DNA from: Tubulanus polymorphus
Lineage: Eukaryota > Nemertea > Palaeonemertea > Tubulaniformes > Tubulanidae
Reading direction: 5' to 3'
Assembly (NCBI RefSeq): GCF_964204645.1
Contig: NC_134028.1
Location: 25,704,153-25,768,152 of the forward strand
Length of the DNA: 64,000 nucleotides
The notes under the pieces are model-generated. The model ran no database searches, had not been told where the DNA came from, and was given only the letters and a program-made list of their open reading frames with translations. The first letter of the stretch is position 1, and each line of letters starts with the position of its first letter. Positions 27,001 to 37,109 of the stretch are shown here, piece after piece. The position numbers and the translations under genes are program-made.

Positions 27001-30000
27001 ATTTTAATTTGCATACTACATGTACTGCAATAGGTTACACGTGATATATAGTTTATATGGTCACAGCTGGTACGGGAGCATATGTCTGCATACATGATAT
27101 CCAATAGAACCATGGTCGAGGATCGGGAGGACATCAGCTCCGCGACTGACGCAAGTTAAGCCTGAATGTGACCTTCAAACAATTTATTGCTTTAAATAAA
27201 TTTTTTTCGAAATTTCAGAGAATTTCTTTAATCCCAGTCTAGAATCAACAGACGTCAATAAAGCCTGAATGTGACCTTCAATATATTTAACGCTCGGAAT
27301 TAATTCTAAAAAAAAAAATTTTCTTATTTCCATTCAAGAGAAAACGGTCTCGAATTCAGGAATTTAGCTCCGGCAAACATACAATAAACCGAGCCGGTTG
27401 TTATTGGGTCAGTTGGAGTCGAGTTCACCCAGTTACCCGTATACCATATATAAACGGGAACGAAACCATTAAAAAAGAAACCGCTATTGATTTAGTTATT
27501 ATCTGCGTCTATTCATCACGGAACGACCCTGAGACTCGAGGAGGATTCTACCTCAAAAAGAAAAAAAAAGGATTCTCTCCATTATATACCCTTTAAATTT
27601 CGACGAAGAAAAGGAATTCTTCTCTGACAGCAACAAGTATTTGTCGAGGCCTCGCGGGGTTTTTATGCAAACCGCAGCTTGCCGGCCACGGCGAAATATA
27701 TGTCACCTCGACTTACAATGGCATTTTCAATTCGGTAATTTCTGGGTCCCGCTTTTCATCGACGGTTTACAAAAAAGGTAGAACTAGGCCAAATGGCCGT
27801 CTGCTATAGACACTCTACATCTGGCACTAAAAAATTCACATTAAACAATTCATTCAACATCGCATACAATATATATTCATACATAGCTATACATAAAATA
27901 AATAAGGCACTATAGGTTACTAGTGTATTTATTGTGTGTCATATCATCTCATTGAATTCTCCGAAAAACGAATAGATTATATTATTTGCGATTCGATGAA
28001 AGCATTCATAGTTTTATCAATCATAAAAAAAATCCATTCTAGGGTCCCTACTGATCAGTCATTCCCAGATATACAGGGTCCCTACTGATCAGTCATTCCC
28101 GGATATACAGGGTCCCTACAGATCAGTCATTCCCGGATATACAGGGTCCCTACAGATCGGTCATTCCAGGATATACAGGGTTCCTACAGATCGGTAATTC
28201 CTGGATATACAGGGTCCCTACAGATCGGTAATTCCTGGATATACAGGGTCCCTACAGATCGGTCATTCCCGGATATACAGGGTCCCTACAGATCAGTCAT
28301 TCCCGGATATACAGGGTCCCTACAGATCGGTCATTCCCGGATATACAGGGTCCCTACAGATCGGTCATTCCCGGATATACAGGGTCCCTACAGATCGGTC
28401 ATTCCCGGATATACAGGGTCCCTACAGATCAGTCATTCCCGGATATACAGGGTCCCTACAGATCGGTCATTCCTGGATATACAGAGTCCCTACAGATCGG
28501 TCATTCCCAGATATACAGGGTCCCTACAGATCGGTCATTCCTGGATATACAGGGTCCCTACAGATCAGTCATTGATGCTGTAGAATTAAACAAAAATATA
28601 TGTGGACTTTAACATTGGTAAGGGCTCACAGAGGGCTTTTTTACCCTATTAATGGCATTACTAGGTTAAAAACCAAAAACTGAGCTTAAAAAGTTTTTAA
28701 TCTGACCCTTATCCTTGTCAAAGCTGATCATAAAATTACTATTTTCAGAATGTCAACCAATCTATATCCCGCTATCTTCATTTCCGTAATAAACTATCGC
28801 GATACTAATAGGCCTTAATTAGGGCACCTAATATATCAGTTGACTCCACAGATTACCACTTTTATCTATATGATTTCTATACCAAACTAACCGGCAGGAT
28901 ATGCACGTTCAATCATTTCATTCCTGTCTGTGAAACATGCATGCCCATAATAAAAAAAAAGATTTAAATGAAATCCAGTGTTAGCTGTTATCTAGTAAGG
29001 CTGACACAAAAGTGAGACACTTTTTGGTAATAAGTAAGCGTTTTTAATCGTAAGGCAAAAATTACACTTTTCTGATGATTTAAAAAGGTATATGTAACAT
29101 AATGATATCATTTTAATGTAACGCAATGCGTGCCCATTATCAAATCATTACATTATTCCAGGGTTCGTAGTAGTAAAGCTGAGGCAAAAGTAAAGAATTT
29201 TTTGTACGTAACTTCCAAAAACGTTGGCAGCAATGAATATATTTACTTGTTAGAAAATGAGATTTGTTCCACTTTTGCGACTATATGGATTTTCAACTAT
29301 TTGAACTCCCTTAAATCGCTTATAACTTATCGATGTAAATGCGATGCATGCCCATAATAATGAAAAATAAATGTTAAACTTAATCCATGGTTTATGCAGG
29401 GTTCAAAGCAATAAAGGCTGGTACTGAAGTAAGGCACTTTTTAAAGGCAAAAGTGACATATTTTTTATGTTTTAATAGTGCAGCCTCGTTCTAATCCGCA
29501 ACATGGATCATCACAAACATATAATTGTCCATGTATGTATTTGTGGAGCAAATAAAATCTGAATCAAAAAAAAAAATAATTTGAGATGCCAAAAGTGAAA
29601 TTAAAGGTTCTATTAACGGTTTAGTTAAAGTAAAAGGAAGCTAAGCTTTTCGAAATTTTTGTGAAAAGCATAAGCAATTTTTAAGGGCCTTACAAGATTT
29701 ATGAAGTAAATCAGAAGCAATTTTCATGTATCTACATTCTCTGGTATCATGAAGCGAATCTGTTTTGATTTTCATTTAACTGGGCGCGAGACTTTTTCAG
29801 CAATTTATAGCATCTATTTAACAGCGAAATAACCAGCACTCTCCATCTCTATATCATATAGAGGCATGATGTAGATAATTAACGCAAGGTACATTTCATT
29901 TTCATGACCCAAAATATTGCGCGGTGTTGTTGTGCGTGTGTGGCATGCCTGAAATGCATCGATCCAAACTAACTTTAATACGGTGCCAAAACAGCGGTAT

Positions 30001-32217
30001 TTACTGAAGTTTCCAGCACAATTACAATACTATTCGGGTATATTATAACATATTTTCTATATATCAATTACAATTGTTCTGGCAGCGATCCAGCCAGACA
30101 CAAGACGAGAGAGAGAGAGAGCGTTCACATGTACACACACATACACACATACATATAACATAACCCTACAACAACAAAACCACGCAAATAACAATGAAAC
30201 ATTAGCACAATGTACTATCCCTGTACCCCCCCCCCCATACGCTCGCATGGTGATAGACCCTCACGCTAGCTAGACCATATTCTCCATATATATTCCCATC
30301 AGTTTCAGTTCCTTTTTTAATATAGCACAACTAGCAACAGATACAATCAACACGGCCACTTTCCGCCCATTTACAAATGCCCTGAGTTTATCCTGATTTT
30401 CCATGTGATTACTCAAAATTACCAGATTGAATCAGAGAAATGTCAAGGTTAAAAATGTTAAAATTCATTAATTTGTCATCGAATGACTTATTGATATATA
30501 GAGACACGTGGTCAATAGCATTATCTGAGTTTTCCAGGTTTTTGGTAAAATTTGTCAAATTCCCGATTTTTTCTTTCCAGACCAGTGGCAACCTGACAAT
30601 GCTATGCCCCAGTAAGCATGGCGCTGTGAACTGGGATACAGCTAAAATCAAGCTGTGTTTTAATGCAGGTGACCTGCAGCCTGCACCAAACGCCTTCAGA
30701 TATTTGATACAAATTAATCTGTTCTTGAAGGTTGCGTCACCCAGATTCCTGCTCGATACATTCTTATTTGAAAATCAGCTACGAATACCGGTACTTAACG
30801 TAGACATTTTATCGAAACACATTCTTAAAATTGATCATCCACATTTCAAACTGAAATGGTGAATATTAACCGTTGATGAAACACTCTGTAAGTAACAATG
30901 ATAGGCCTTGAAAAATCCTATACCTAGAAAAAAGAAAAATTTGTCCCAAAAAGTTTGCCTTCGACATATTTTTGACGAATGACTGTAGTACCCTAACCTT
31001 CATCTTCAGGATATATATATCGACACAAATCAACGATCAATCATCTCACCGATGATTTCTCGTAGGTCTAGTCAAAACATTTTTCGTTGCTGAAGATGAC
31101 TAATAGTCATAGTCATCTTCAGGAATGAAACGTCGAAAATCAGTCATCAAAACACACCTGAAGATGACTATTAGGGTCATAGTCAAAATGTCAAAAAAAA
31201 ATTTTTTCGGATACTTTCCAAGAGTGGAATTTTTCTTATTGAAATAATGAATGTCTTGAATGGGATGTGGGTTTGGCATGCCTGCAGAAGCGCAGGCAAT
31301 GTACACCTACTGGGTCCAGAATATTTGGGAATAACCTCGACCAGGAAGGTTGATTCAGTGCATTAAGATCACTTCTTAAAAACCTATGGACCGTGTAAAT
31401 TATTTCTAACCACATTTTGAGCTGAGTCATAAAACTTAACAATTCATAAATCAAATATGCTATAACTTAGTAAACAAGGGCGGTTCGTGAGGAGAAAATA
31501 TGACTCCTTGAAGACCCCAGCAATGTTATACGTGTAGGCCAGTCTATAAGGCATGTTGTGCTGTGCGTCAGGGTACAAATACGCCTACAATTCCATTAGC
31601 AAAACTTTAACTAGGCCTCTTTAAATGTGCCTATTATAAAAGCTTCAGGCTTAAACTATTGAGGTCACATGGAGAATTCAATAAATCAATTTTACCCTGG
31701 ATCTAAACCAACTTTATTTGCAAGCGATATAAAAATGATTATTTCCAGACTGGATCTAGCCAGCCACAATGCGATAGGCGTAGAGACCAGCTGATCTATT
31801 TATTAGCAAAATGATCGATGCATTGAAGATTTTGGCAGGGCTCGACTTCGGGTCAACTTCACTTTCGGTGCATTCAATCTTCTAACGTAAAAATCCAACT
31901 GAAAGAGGTTTCTACTCGAGTTTAAGAGAGAAATGTAACAGTGTGAGTTTAGGTAACGTCGCATATATATCGATTGCTGTGTGTCAGTAGTGTAGTATAC
32001 ACAGCAGTGGTGGGGTCGGTTCAAACTTACCAGCAACTGGAGACTGTTTTCTCACTACACACCACCGGGACCTCCACTAAAACGATACAGTTACACACAT
32101 ATTAACTTCTACTTTCATATTAAACTCATTTACTCGACATTCGGAAACGATTAGTACCTTTTTTCCGTCTCTATATTTCACAGGTCCTTCCACGATCGTG
32201 TTACTACGGTCGGCCAT
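8050..32217 (-). CDS. DOK7: DOK7-like adaptor with IRS/Gab-like docking tail (7 exons)
   Basis: Cytoplasmic adaptor. DOK7 family members bind and activate receptor tyrosine kinases (MuSK in vertebrates) through a PH domain and an IRS-type PTB domain. Exons read on the minus strand: 32158-32217, 32031-32076, 26257-26496, 24904-25089, 22915-23055, 19541-22501, 8050-9074. All junction phases agree and give about 1552 codons; human DOK7 is about 500. The start is the ATG at 32215-32217 in context AAGATGG. PH domain (about residues 8-112) includes VKYRDGKK, WRSRWCVVRKQSPVAD and the final helix with FWTEKIKKYLG. PTB domain (about 116-215) includes GPVRLHI, WHLCDLKKFG and FEGGSRCGKG; R174 matches the conserved DOK7 PTB arginine. 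The tail has a YDVP (Crk-type) site, LPPRG proline motifs, eleven YxN and six YxxM sites. The exon 5 donor (GTATGC) is the weakest boundary; an upstream GTAGTC is also in phase. Alternative family: IRS, but the head fits DOK7 much better. Confidence 0.85.
9334..9600. mobile_element. MITE fragment of the CAGGGTGGCCACTTTCC family
   Basis: Begins CAGGGTGTGGCAACTTTCC and contains AAATTCCCTGATTTTT, shared with elements near 24400-24662, 30351-30595 and 52996-53305 and fragments near 15175-15330, 47500-47840 and 54590-54780. Confidence 0.6.
10461..10545. repeat. direct duplication, about 38 bp, two copies
   Basis: CTCAAACCCCTCGAGAATGA followed by CACCGGACCA occurs twice back to back. Confidence 0.9.
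10708..10740. repeat. (CTG)n microsatellite
   Basis: About ten GCT/CTG trinucleotides in an intron of the DOK7-like gene. Confidence 0.95.
11010..11262. mobile_element. MITE with CAGGGGTGAATCC-type inverted termini
   Basis: The left end reads CAGGGGTGAATCCAAGG and the right end CCCTAGATCCGACCCTG, its approximate inverse. A related copy lies at 55721-55962, with fragments near 12640, 16080, 25833, 38484, 43946 and 48700. Confidence 0.7.
11526..11752 (-). other. candidate exon in DOK7-like intron 6, unrecognised protein
   Basis: An open stretch with coding-like codon use ending at a good donor (CGAA|GTAAGC). Possible acceptors are TTGCCAG at 11753 or GATATTAG at 11688. The translation includes AEEKNLISWIRKNCNLMLD and FGAMVHEGRDSSVNIDDHY. 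I do not recognise it. It might be an exon of a nested gene or a relic. Confidence 0.22.
13607..13643. repeat. 14-bp tandem repeat, three copies
   Basis: GCAGTTGAGTACAC is repeated in tandem. Confidence 0.9.
14180..14260 (-). other. candidate cryptic/alternative exon in DOK7-like intron 6
   Basis: An 81-bp stretch bounded by a GATGTTTTTAG acceptor and a near-perfect donor (CTG|GTGAGT), open in phase 0 for 27 codons (contains NVGRTRWMSFGATVL). It does not match the phase needed between exons 6 and 7 of the DOK7-like gene (phase 1), so inclusion there would shift the frame. It could belong to a nested gene. Confidence 0.2.
14340..14525 (-). CDS. possible single-helix microprotein inside DOK7-like intron 6
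   Basis: ATG-initiated frame of 61 codons containing an amphipathic stretch (SVREVELAIRQSVTTISEL) followed by a clear membrane helix (IGWIAVVYIVVIVTAVWL) and a short basic tail. No homologue is recalled. It lies within the intron between the last two exons of the DOK7-like gene, on the same strand. Only the open frame and hydrophobicity support it. Confidence 0.2.
   Translation of the reverse strand: MQSSPVHRIQGLHFYIKTSVREVELAIRQSVTTISELIGWIAVVYIVVIVTAVWLSSRSLR
14536..14728. repeat. 15-bp minisatellite (GTGAACCTCACAAAA)
   Basis: About a dozen units based on GTGAACCTCACAAAA, with spacing irregular at the left and regular from about 14590. Confidence 0.92.
15447..15900. repeat. 44-bp minisatellite, about 10 copies
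   Basis: Units start CACCAGTTACCAGACTGGAC and continue with AGAATAAAGCTCAGATCCACAGAG. Shortened units occur near the left end and around 15560. Every unit contains an AATAAA hexamer. Intron 6 of the DOK7-like gene. Confidence 0.95.
16626..16840. repeat. 24-bp minisatellite, about 9 copies
   Basis: Highly uniform units GTCGAATCCGGTAAACC plus TTCCCCT. Intron 6 of the DOK7-like gene. Confidence 0.95.
18160..18232. repeat. 20-bp tandem repeat, about 3 copies
   Basis: CCTCGTGAAAATATCTCAAA repeated, with more diverged upstream units from about 18060. Confidence 0.85.
19541..22501 (-). CDS. DOK7-like gene exon 6: long tyrosine-motif docking exon
   Basis: A single 2,961-bp open exon encoding about residues 226-1211 of the DOK7-like protein. 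Acceptor TGATTTCAG precedes 22501 and donor AAAG|GTGGGT follows 19541. Repeated motifs in order include YDVP, YVNS, YVNV, YKNI, YVNI, YKNV, YANI, YINM, YVNM, YMNV, YIDM, YIMM, YIDM and YAKM. By family knowledge YxN sites attract Grb2-type SH2 domains and YxxM sites the p85 subunit of PI3-kinase. The densest cluster is about residues 530-810. The rest is Ser/Thr-rich low complexity with basic SRS-type patches. GC content is visibly higher than in the flanking introns, as expected for coding sequence. Open frames on the plus strand opposite this exon are shadows of its biased codon usage. Confidence 0.85.
23106..23667. mobile_element. composite inverted-terminus element next to DOK7-like exon 5
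   Basis: The left end has TAAGCCCAACGCGCACGGCA and the right end GCGCGTGTGTTGGGCTTTA, approximately inverse. A second junction, GGGCTTTAAAGCCCGACGCA near 23455, suggests two abutting or nested copies. Confidence 0.55.
24071..24363. mobile_element. MITE with perfect 14-bp inverted termini
   Basis: Starts CATGGTTCCCACAG and ends CTGTGGGAACCATG. The inside is rich in TTCCCAAGTTTTTCCCAA and its inverse. It sits in intron 5 region between DOK7-like exons 4 and 5; a fragment of a similar end appears near 7340. Confidence 0.8.
24400..24662. mobile_element. MITE copy, CAGGGTGGCCACTTTCC family
   Basis: Contains GCGACCACTTCCCCCAATTT at the left and CCAGGTCAGTGACCAGCC at the right, with the family core AGTTTTCTAGGTTTTCGTTAG. 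Degenerate ends. Confidence 0.55.
24822..24900. repeat. 16-bp tandem repeat at the exon 4 donor of the DOK7-like gene
   Basis: Five units of ACCGAGCGGG(A/C)GTTGT or ACCGAGCGGGCGTCGA, ending three bases from the exon 4 boundary at 24904. The exon's frame runs on through the array, as Arg-Pro-Leu-Gly-type repeats. Confidence 0.9.
25350..25376. repeat. (TAA)n microsatellite inside a MITE
   Basis: TAATAATAA run with one ATT interruption. It lies inside a degenerate CAGGGTCCCTAC-family copy spanning about 25190-25752, absent from the copy at 41305. Confidence 0.8.
28036..28570. repeat. 34-bp minisatellite built from a MITE terminus, about 15-16 copies
   Basis: Unit CAGGGTCCCTACAGATCGGT plus CATTCCCGGATATA. 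The first 12 bases are the terminal inverted repeat of the MITE family at 41305-41689, and the following bases also match that MITE's left end. Intron 2 of the DOK7-like gene. Confidence 0.92.
28920..29420. repeat. three diverged direct copies of a roughly 200-bp unit
   Basis: Each copy has GCATGCCCATAAT (or GCGTGCCCATTAT), a GTAGTAAAGCTGA-like segment and CACTTTT, starting near 28935, 29125 and 29343. Divergence is high. Confidence 0.6.
29440..29578 (+). mobile_element. probable LINE 3' end with poly(A) tail
   Basis: The sequence ends TGTATTTGTGGAGCAAATAA then AATCTGAATC and a run of A residues. This AATAAA-TCTGAATC ending is typical of truncated non-LTR retrotransposons. No reverse transcriptase remains. 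Confidence 0.5.
30351..30595. mobile_element. MITE copy, CAGGGTGGCCACTTTCC family
   Basis: Starts near CACGGCCACTTTCCGCCCAT and ends CCAGACCAGTGGCAACCTG, an approximate inverse. Core includes CACGTGGTCAATAGCATTAT and TTTGGTAAAATTTGTCAAAT. Confidence 0.65.
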
Positions 32218-32400
32218 CTTGGTCCCTGTTTCCGGTTTCACCAGTGTTCTCGGCGGTGATTGGCTGAAAATACTACAAACCTAATTTAGTATGTACGCAC
32301 AATTATGTAAACAGAAGCACGTGACAAGCGTCGGATCTGACGTATATTACGTATAACCTTGTGACGTGTTTTAAACGTACACCCACCGTGGGAATTATCG
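32218..32400 (-). promoter_or_regulatory. probable DOK7-like promoter region
   Basis: Directly upstream of the DOK7-like ATG there is an ETS-type core (TTCCGG near 32230) and, about 40 bp upstream of the ATG, an inverted CCAAT box (GATTGGC near 32259). Two TGACG-like half sites lie near 32339 and 32361. These are short motifs, so function is tentative. Confidence 0.35.
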
Positions 32401-33730
32401 ATTTAACGTCGGAGTCGCGATGCGTTCCAACGTCATACGTTCGTTTCTGTTAGTTTTTTTTTTAAGTACGTTCATTTTGTTTGCAAAAAGAATTTTCTCG
32501 CAGAAAATATTTATACACTGTGCATGAATTTTTTTCTGACATGATTTTTGTTCCTGTTTTAATTTATTCTTGGGGATAACCATTTTAGAACTCGTGGCCA
32601 CGTTTCATTAACGGTACTTCGACCATAATATGGGGTACTTCAGAACCAGGTGCTGACAAAATCAATTGTTTGTTTATCTGTTGGGCACTACCGTACTAGA
32701 AGAGTTTTGAAAAGGCCGAGACATAACCGATTATTGATCAAGACATTGCCCGACTAGGCAAATCGAAAATAATCAAAAATTACAAAATTCGATAGATTTT
32801 AGCATCCTTGGGAATCAGAATCCCGCGCGGGCGGTTGGCACACAGCGTTGCTATCTACAATTATAGGAACTGAGATCTCCGTTTTTAGCTGTGGGCGGCG
32901 GCCTCTTGAGATCCTTCTTAGGTTTTAGAGTAATAGGTCCCGGGTGAATGATAGAATCTTATGGATTAATTGATACAGAATAGAATATGTTGCTTATATC
33001 TTTACGAGAATATGCCTTATTCATAGATTGTTGAATATTCAGTTTAAAGTATACGTGGTTCACGCAGGAAACGATCGAAACCCATAGTAACGAAAGTTGT
33101 CATCAATCGCGAATGCCAGACTGAGGTGCCTGGTTACGAAGACTGAGGCTCTTACACGGCTGAGCTTACTCACGGCCATTATGGGGAAAAAAGGAAGTTG
33201 GATATGGGGGCGTGGAAAAGGTATATTGATTATGCTTTTTATGACGGTTTATATAAGATAAAAGCTTTGTAATTTGAAGTCATAGTCATGCGTCTATTAT
33301 CTTCAAAAGATCCTTACGGGGAATTTGTAAATTATCACTTCCCTGATCTATACATCCATTAGTTCTGACCCAGGCGGAAGCCTGAGAGTTGCGAATAATG
33401 GTTATGTCTGAGAACGCACTCTTGCGAGCGCCGCTGGCCGAAGCCTATCGCCCGACAGTTTTGGGGTCCTCCCCCGAGGAAAGTTTGAAAATCTCAAAGC
33501 TTTCTAGATGCATTTCCAAGGCCAATCTAAGTGACAGGGCCTACTGAAAAATTGAAAAAACCAAAGGGAATCAAATTGTTTGGGATAATCAGTGCCCATG
33601 GACAAATTTGTAAAGCATTTTTCGTTGACAAAAAATAGCGGAATGCAGGATTTTGCTAGCAAGTGCACCTCTTGGGTACGGGCCCTGTTATAAGGTCAAT
33701 TGTTTTAAATGTCTGACAACAACATAATTC
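32218..33730. other. intergenic region between DOK7-like and coiled-coil genes
   Basis: Apart from the DOK7-like promoter region I see no exon here. A first exon of the coiled-coil gene could be hidden in it, because that gene's first visible exon has an acceptor-like start. Around 33360-33670 the sequence looks like degenerate repeat. Confidence 0.5.
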
Positions 33731-36573
33731 ATGTTAGATACAATCCATGGATCAAGAAGTGATGCTCCGACGCAAGCCGTGCAATATAAAGAAACGATAA
33801 AAAGACTCAGAGACGAAGTTAGTGAGCTGGAAAATCTATACTCGGATATGAAAAGAAGATTAAACGAAAGGGCCAACACCGTCGAAAGTATTGTCACAGA
33901 ACGCGATGAGTTGAAACAAGAAGTTATCGATAAAAGTTTCCAATTAGAAAATACTACCCGTGAAATGAAACTGCTAAGTGAGGACTGTTTGCAATTAGGA
34001 ATGACGGCCGAGCGTTTACAGGAAGCTATCGATACAACTGATTCGAGAAAAAAGGAACTAGAAGAAAAAGTCATCGAGTTCGAGAAAAAAGAAATTAGAA
34101 GCCAAGATAAAATTTTGAATTTGACGCTTCATCTTGAGGCGGCCCAGTCGCAAGTACAGATGTTGCAGCATCAGTTCCAGGACGGAGTCCTCGCGGAAGT
34201 GACGAATCTCGTCGCCGTCAATAAACGCAACGACGAAGAATTCGTACGAAAAAATGTGGAAGGATTTCAGAATTTTGAGAAGGTGCTCGTCGACGCGACG
34301 GAAGATGTGCGCAGAGTTTCAGCAGCGTTGCACTTTGGTTGGAATGACATAAAGAAGTTGATCGCTGAAACGAGAGCCGAGGAACACGAGGGACAGGAAG
34401 TACTACAGTCGAAATTCTCTGAATTATGGAATACAGTTCACGGTACGTAAATCGTTATAGACTTCCTCGAATATTCAATCTTCGTATCTCAAGTAAAACT
34501 TCGGATTGAATTTTCATTCTGATAGTTCGTGTAGGCAGTTTTTTAAATGGGCCAGGCAGAAATAAGCGAATGTGGTACCTAGACCGGTTGCGCCATGGCG
34601 AGGCCATCAACTTGACGAATACAAATGATTTACATGTATGAATATTGTAGTATCACTGTCAATCACCGATGTACTTATCAAATAAACTATATACATTATT
34701 TCTGATTATTTAGATCCCAGGTACATGTATTTCAAAGAACTTTTTATTTACGTTTCTGCCTCGTCTGTATAATAAGCATTTGTTTCGTCTATTTGATGGC
34801 GTCGGGCAGCCATAGATCTAACCATAGACTCCATAATGAATTCGTTTAAGATTACATACTTAAACAGCCTACAGTCAGAATCAAACATCCTCAAATTGAA
34901 ATCCCTTTGCTAAACGCACCAACGGTGTCAAACCAGTTATTTTCGAACAACAGCGTGTTAGAGAATCCCTCGAAGGCGAACCAACTAATGTATAGAGCAT
35001 CGTCTCATTTTCAGAAAAGACAATATGTGGCCCCGAATTAGAAGATAAACTGGCGTTGAATGCTGGGTTAAGTGAAGCCTTGGTGCGTCATAAAGAACGT
35101 ATATCCGAACTCAAAGAAAACTACAGATTGGTTTTCAAAGAGAACGAAATGCAGCTGGAGAAAATTACCGGACTACAAGCGACAATCGACCGAATGACTC
35201 GGTTAAAGGCAGAGAAAGCCGCGCTGGAAAAAAATCTGATGAATAAATTAGATTCGTCCAACACGGAGGAACAACGCCTGAATCGAGAAATTGAAATTTT
35301 GAAGGGCCAAGTTACTTCTCAAAAATTAGATATTGGTACGTAAGAAATAGAGAGTCACATCGAAAGTGAATATCTGGCATTAGTTTGTTGTACCCCCTCC
35401 CTAAGTATAAAAATTTTCAACGCGCATCATATCAAAAATACATAAAGATTCTTTATGTATTTTTGAAAACGGTTGTCCCGGATCTAATCCGGCATGGGCC
35501 AATATTTGGTAGAAATGTCACCATTTCGACATACAGAACATCCTCCCTAAATCCATATTACGGGCCTAATTATCTTTTTGAGATGGCATATCATGGTCAT
35601 TTTTGACAGCCGATGTGGAACTCGAGAAAAACTTGAAAGAAAGCGAATTGTCGCGTATTCGTGAAGATCTAACCCGCGAACGAGTAACGGGCGAAACGTT
35701 GAAATCTCAATTGGACAAACTTGCGTGCAACTTGAAATCGGAGAAACTCAGGGCAGGTAAATATCATGGCACGCGAAGACAGCGAACTTTCCGTTAGTCT
35801 TATGCGTTTTGTTTTTGTTTTTCATTTGTTATCATTATGCGGGCATATTTTATTGGAAATCAATGCCTAATCCATTCTGTCTAAAAATGTATTGAAGATC
35901 TTCAGAAATCTCATCAAATACTTTCTGTGTAGCGCCCCATATTGCAGAAGATCCGTTCAAAATTACACTCAAAAACACCCGATATGATCATGATGGCCAG
36001 TTGTCATGGGTAAGATTTGAGATCAGTCATATTAAGATAGCCGATCTTAAAGCGTAAAACCATTAGAGTCTAATGATTTGATGCCACTTTTCGATTTAGG
36101 CTCCAAGTCACGTCTGGGCAACTGGCCGTCGGATAAAGCGTTTTTCAAAAGAAATCTGTTTATTTCCAGTTCGGTTAAAAAGAAACGTTTACGAATTCTG
36201 TTCGAAGATGAGGGCGAGTTTTACAGCAATGTCCGCGAACCTCAATTCGGAAAGTAGTCGATTACTGTTAGAATTCCAGCGCGCGCAACAATCTCTCGAC
36301 CAGTACGAAGATTGTTTTCATCGTAAAACGAGCATCGATGATCTGAACGTTGAAAGCGATGATAATCGAACAGATGATTCCCACCAGCAGCAGACGGCTT
36401 GTGGTCAACAACAAACAGCCGCGGAAAATTGGACAAAAGCGGGTTACCAAAACAATCGCCCTCCAGTAGCTGCATCAATGTTCGCTAATGTCGGTAGTAC
36501 ATCAGAATTGTCCTCAGACTTTGATCCAGACGATTGTGTCACAGATACTAATACATTTGTTGTTACCGATTGA
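33731..36573 (+). CDS. uncharacterised coiled-coil protein (4 exons seen; 5' end uncertain)
   Basis: I do not recognise this gene. Exons: 33731 (or acceptor at 33738)-34442, 35015-35335, 35610-35756, 36170-36573. All three joins have strong GT-AG sites (CACG|GTACGT, TTG|GTACGT, GCAG|GTAAAT) and matching phase 1. Starting at the ATG at 33731 gives about 527 aa. That ATG has poor context, and a TGTTAG acceptor lies directly behind it, so an upstream exon may exist and the first residues are uncertain. Exons 1-3 are heptad-like and charged, rich in E, K, L and Q, consistent with long alpha-helical coiled coils (roughly residues 15-400). The last exon ends in an acidic, Gln- and Ser-rich tail with VADP-like disorder (TDTNTFVVTD at the end). 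No enzyme motif, membrane helix or signal peptide is visible. It could be a cytoskeletal, centrosomal or tethering protein. Confidence 0.7.
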
Positions 36574-36595
36574 AATAAATGAATATCGTATTCGA

Positions 36596-36847
36596 TTAGA
36601 TTCTCACATATGACGCACGCATGCATCGTCTGTATAGGCGGAGCGTTTCGCCGACCTTTGCAGCAGACAATCTTATCGCAGAAATCAGAATGACCATCCT
36701 TTTTATATCCTCGTTTTCCACGAAATATGAAACCACTTTTTCCGTTTCCCAGACGTATTCTATGACGCAAGCACCGTCTGGAAAATACAACAACTCTCGA
36801 AACGTGGGCAGCGCACCGCCGCCGTCGTTGGGTCGGAAAGAACGCAC
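36596..36847 (-). other. possible terminal exon of an unidentified minus-strand gene
   Basis: An open frame of 83 codons just past the 3' end of the coiled-coil gene, in the opposite direction, with protein-like composition (FRELLYFPDGACVIEYVWE, then a basic tail SYVRI). It starts only with GTG, so it would need an upstream exon; a possible acceptor (TTATTTTTATCAAG) precedes it. No partner exon was found and no family recognised. Confidence 0.2.
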
Positions 36848-37109
36848 TTGATAAAAATAACGACTGATAATATTTTTGCAAAGATTTCCTGTTATTTATT
36901 GAAAGCATTAGCTTTTAGTACAGGGTTATCACATTTCCATAAATAATTATCATTTATACCAAAAAATATCATAACATTCGAGTTATCAAGTGACAGATAG
37001 AAACATCCATTTACACTATTAGTTAGTAGTGTGTACGTACAGTCTATTGTTCAAACCATAGAAAAACAATACAACGCGCTGAGAGAAGATAAGAGAACGG
37101 TAAAATACT

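Noticed and set aside
28036-28570. CRISPR-like regular array
   Set aside because: Units are contiguous with no unique spacers, and they derive from a MITE end.
30440-30862. 140-codon plus-strand ORF
   Set aside because: Its first half is a MITE (CAGGGTGGCCAC family), and the rest shows no coding signature or splice sites.
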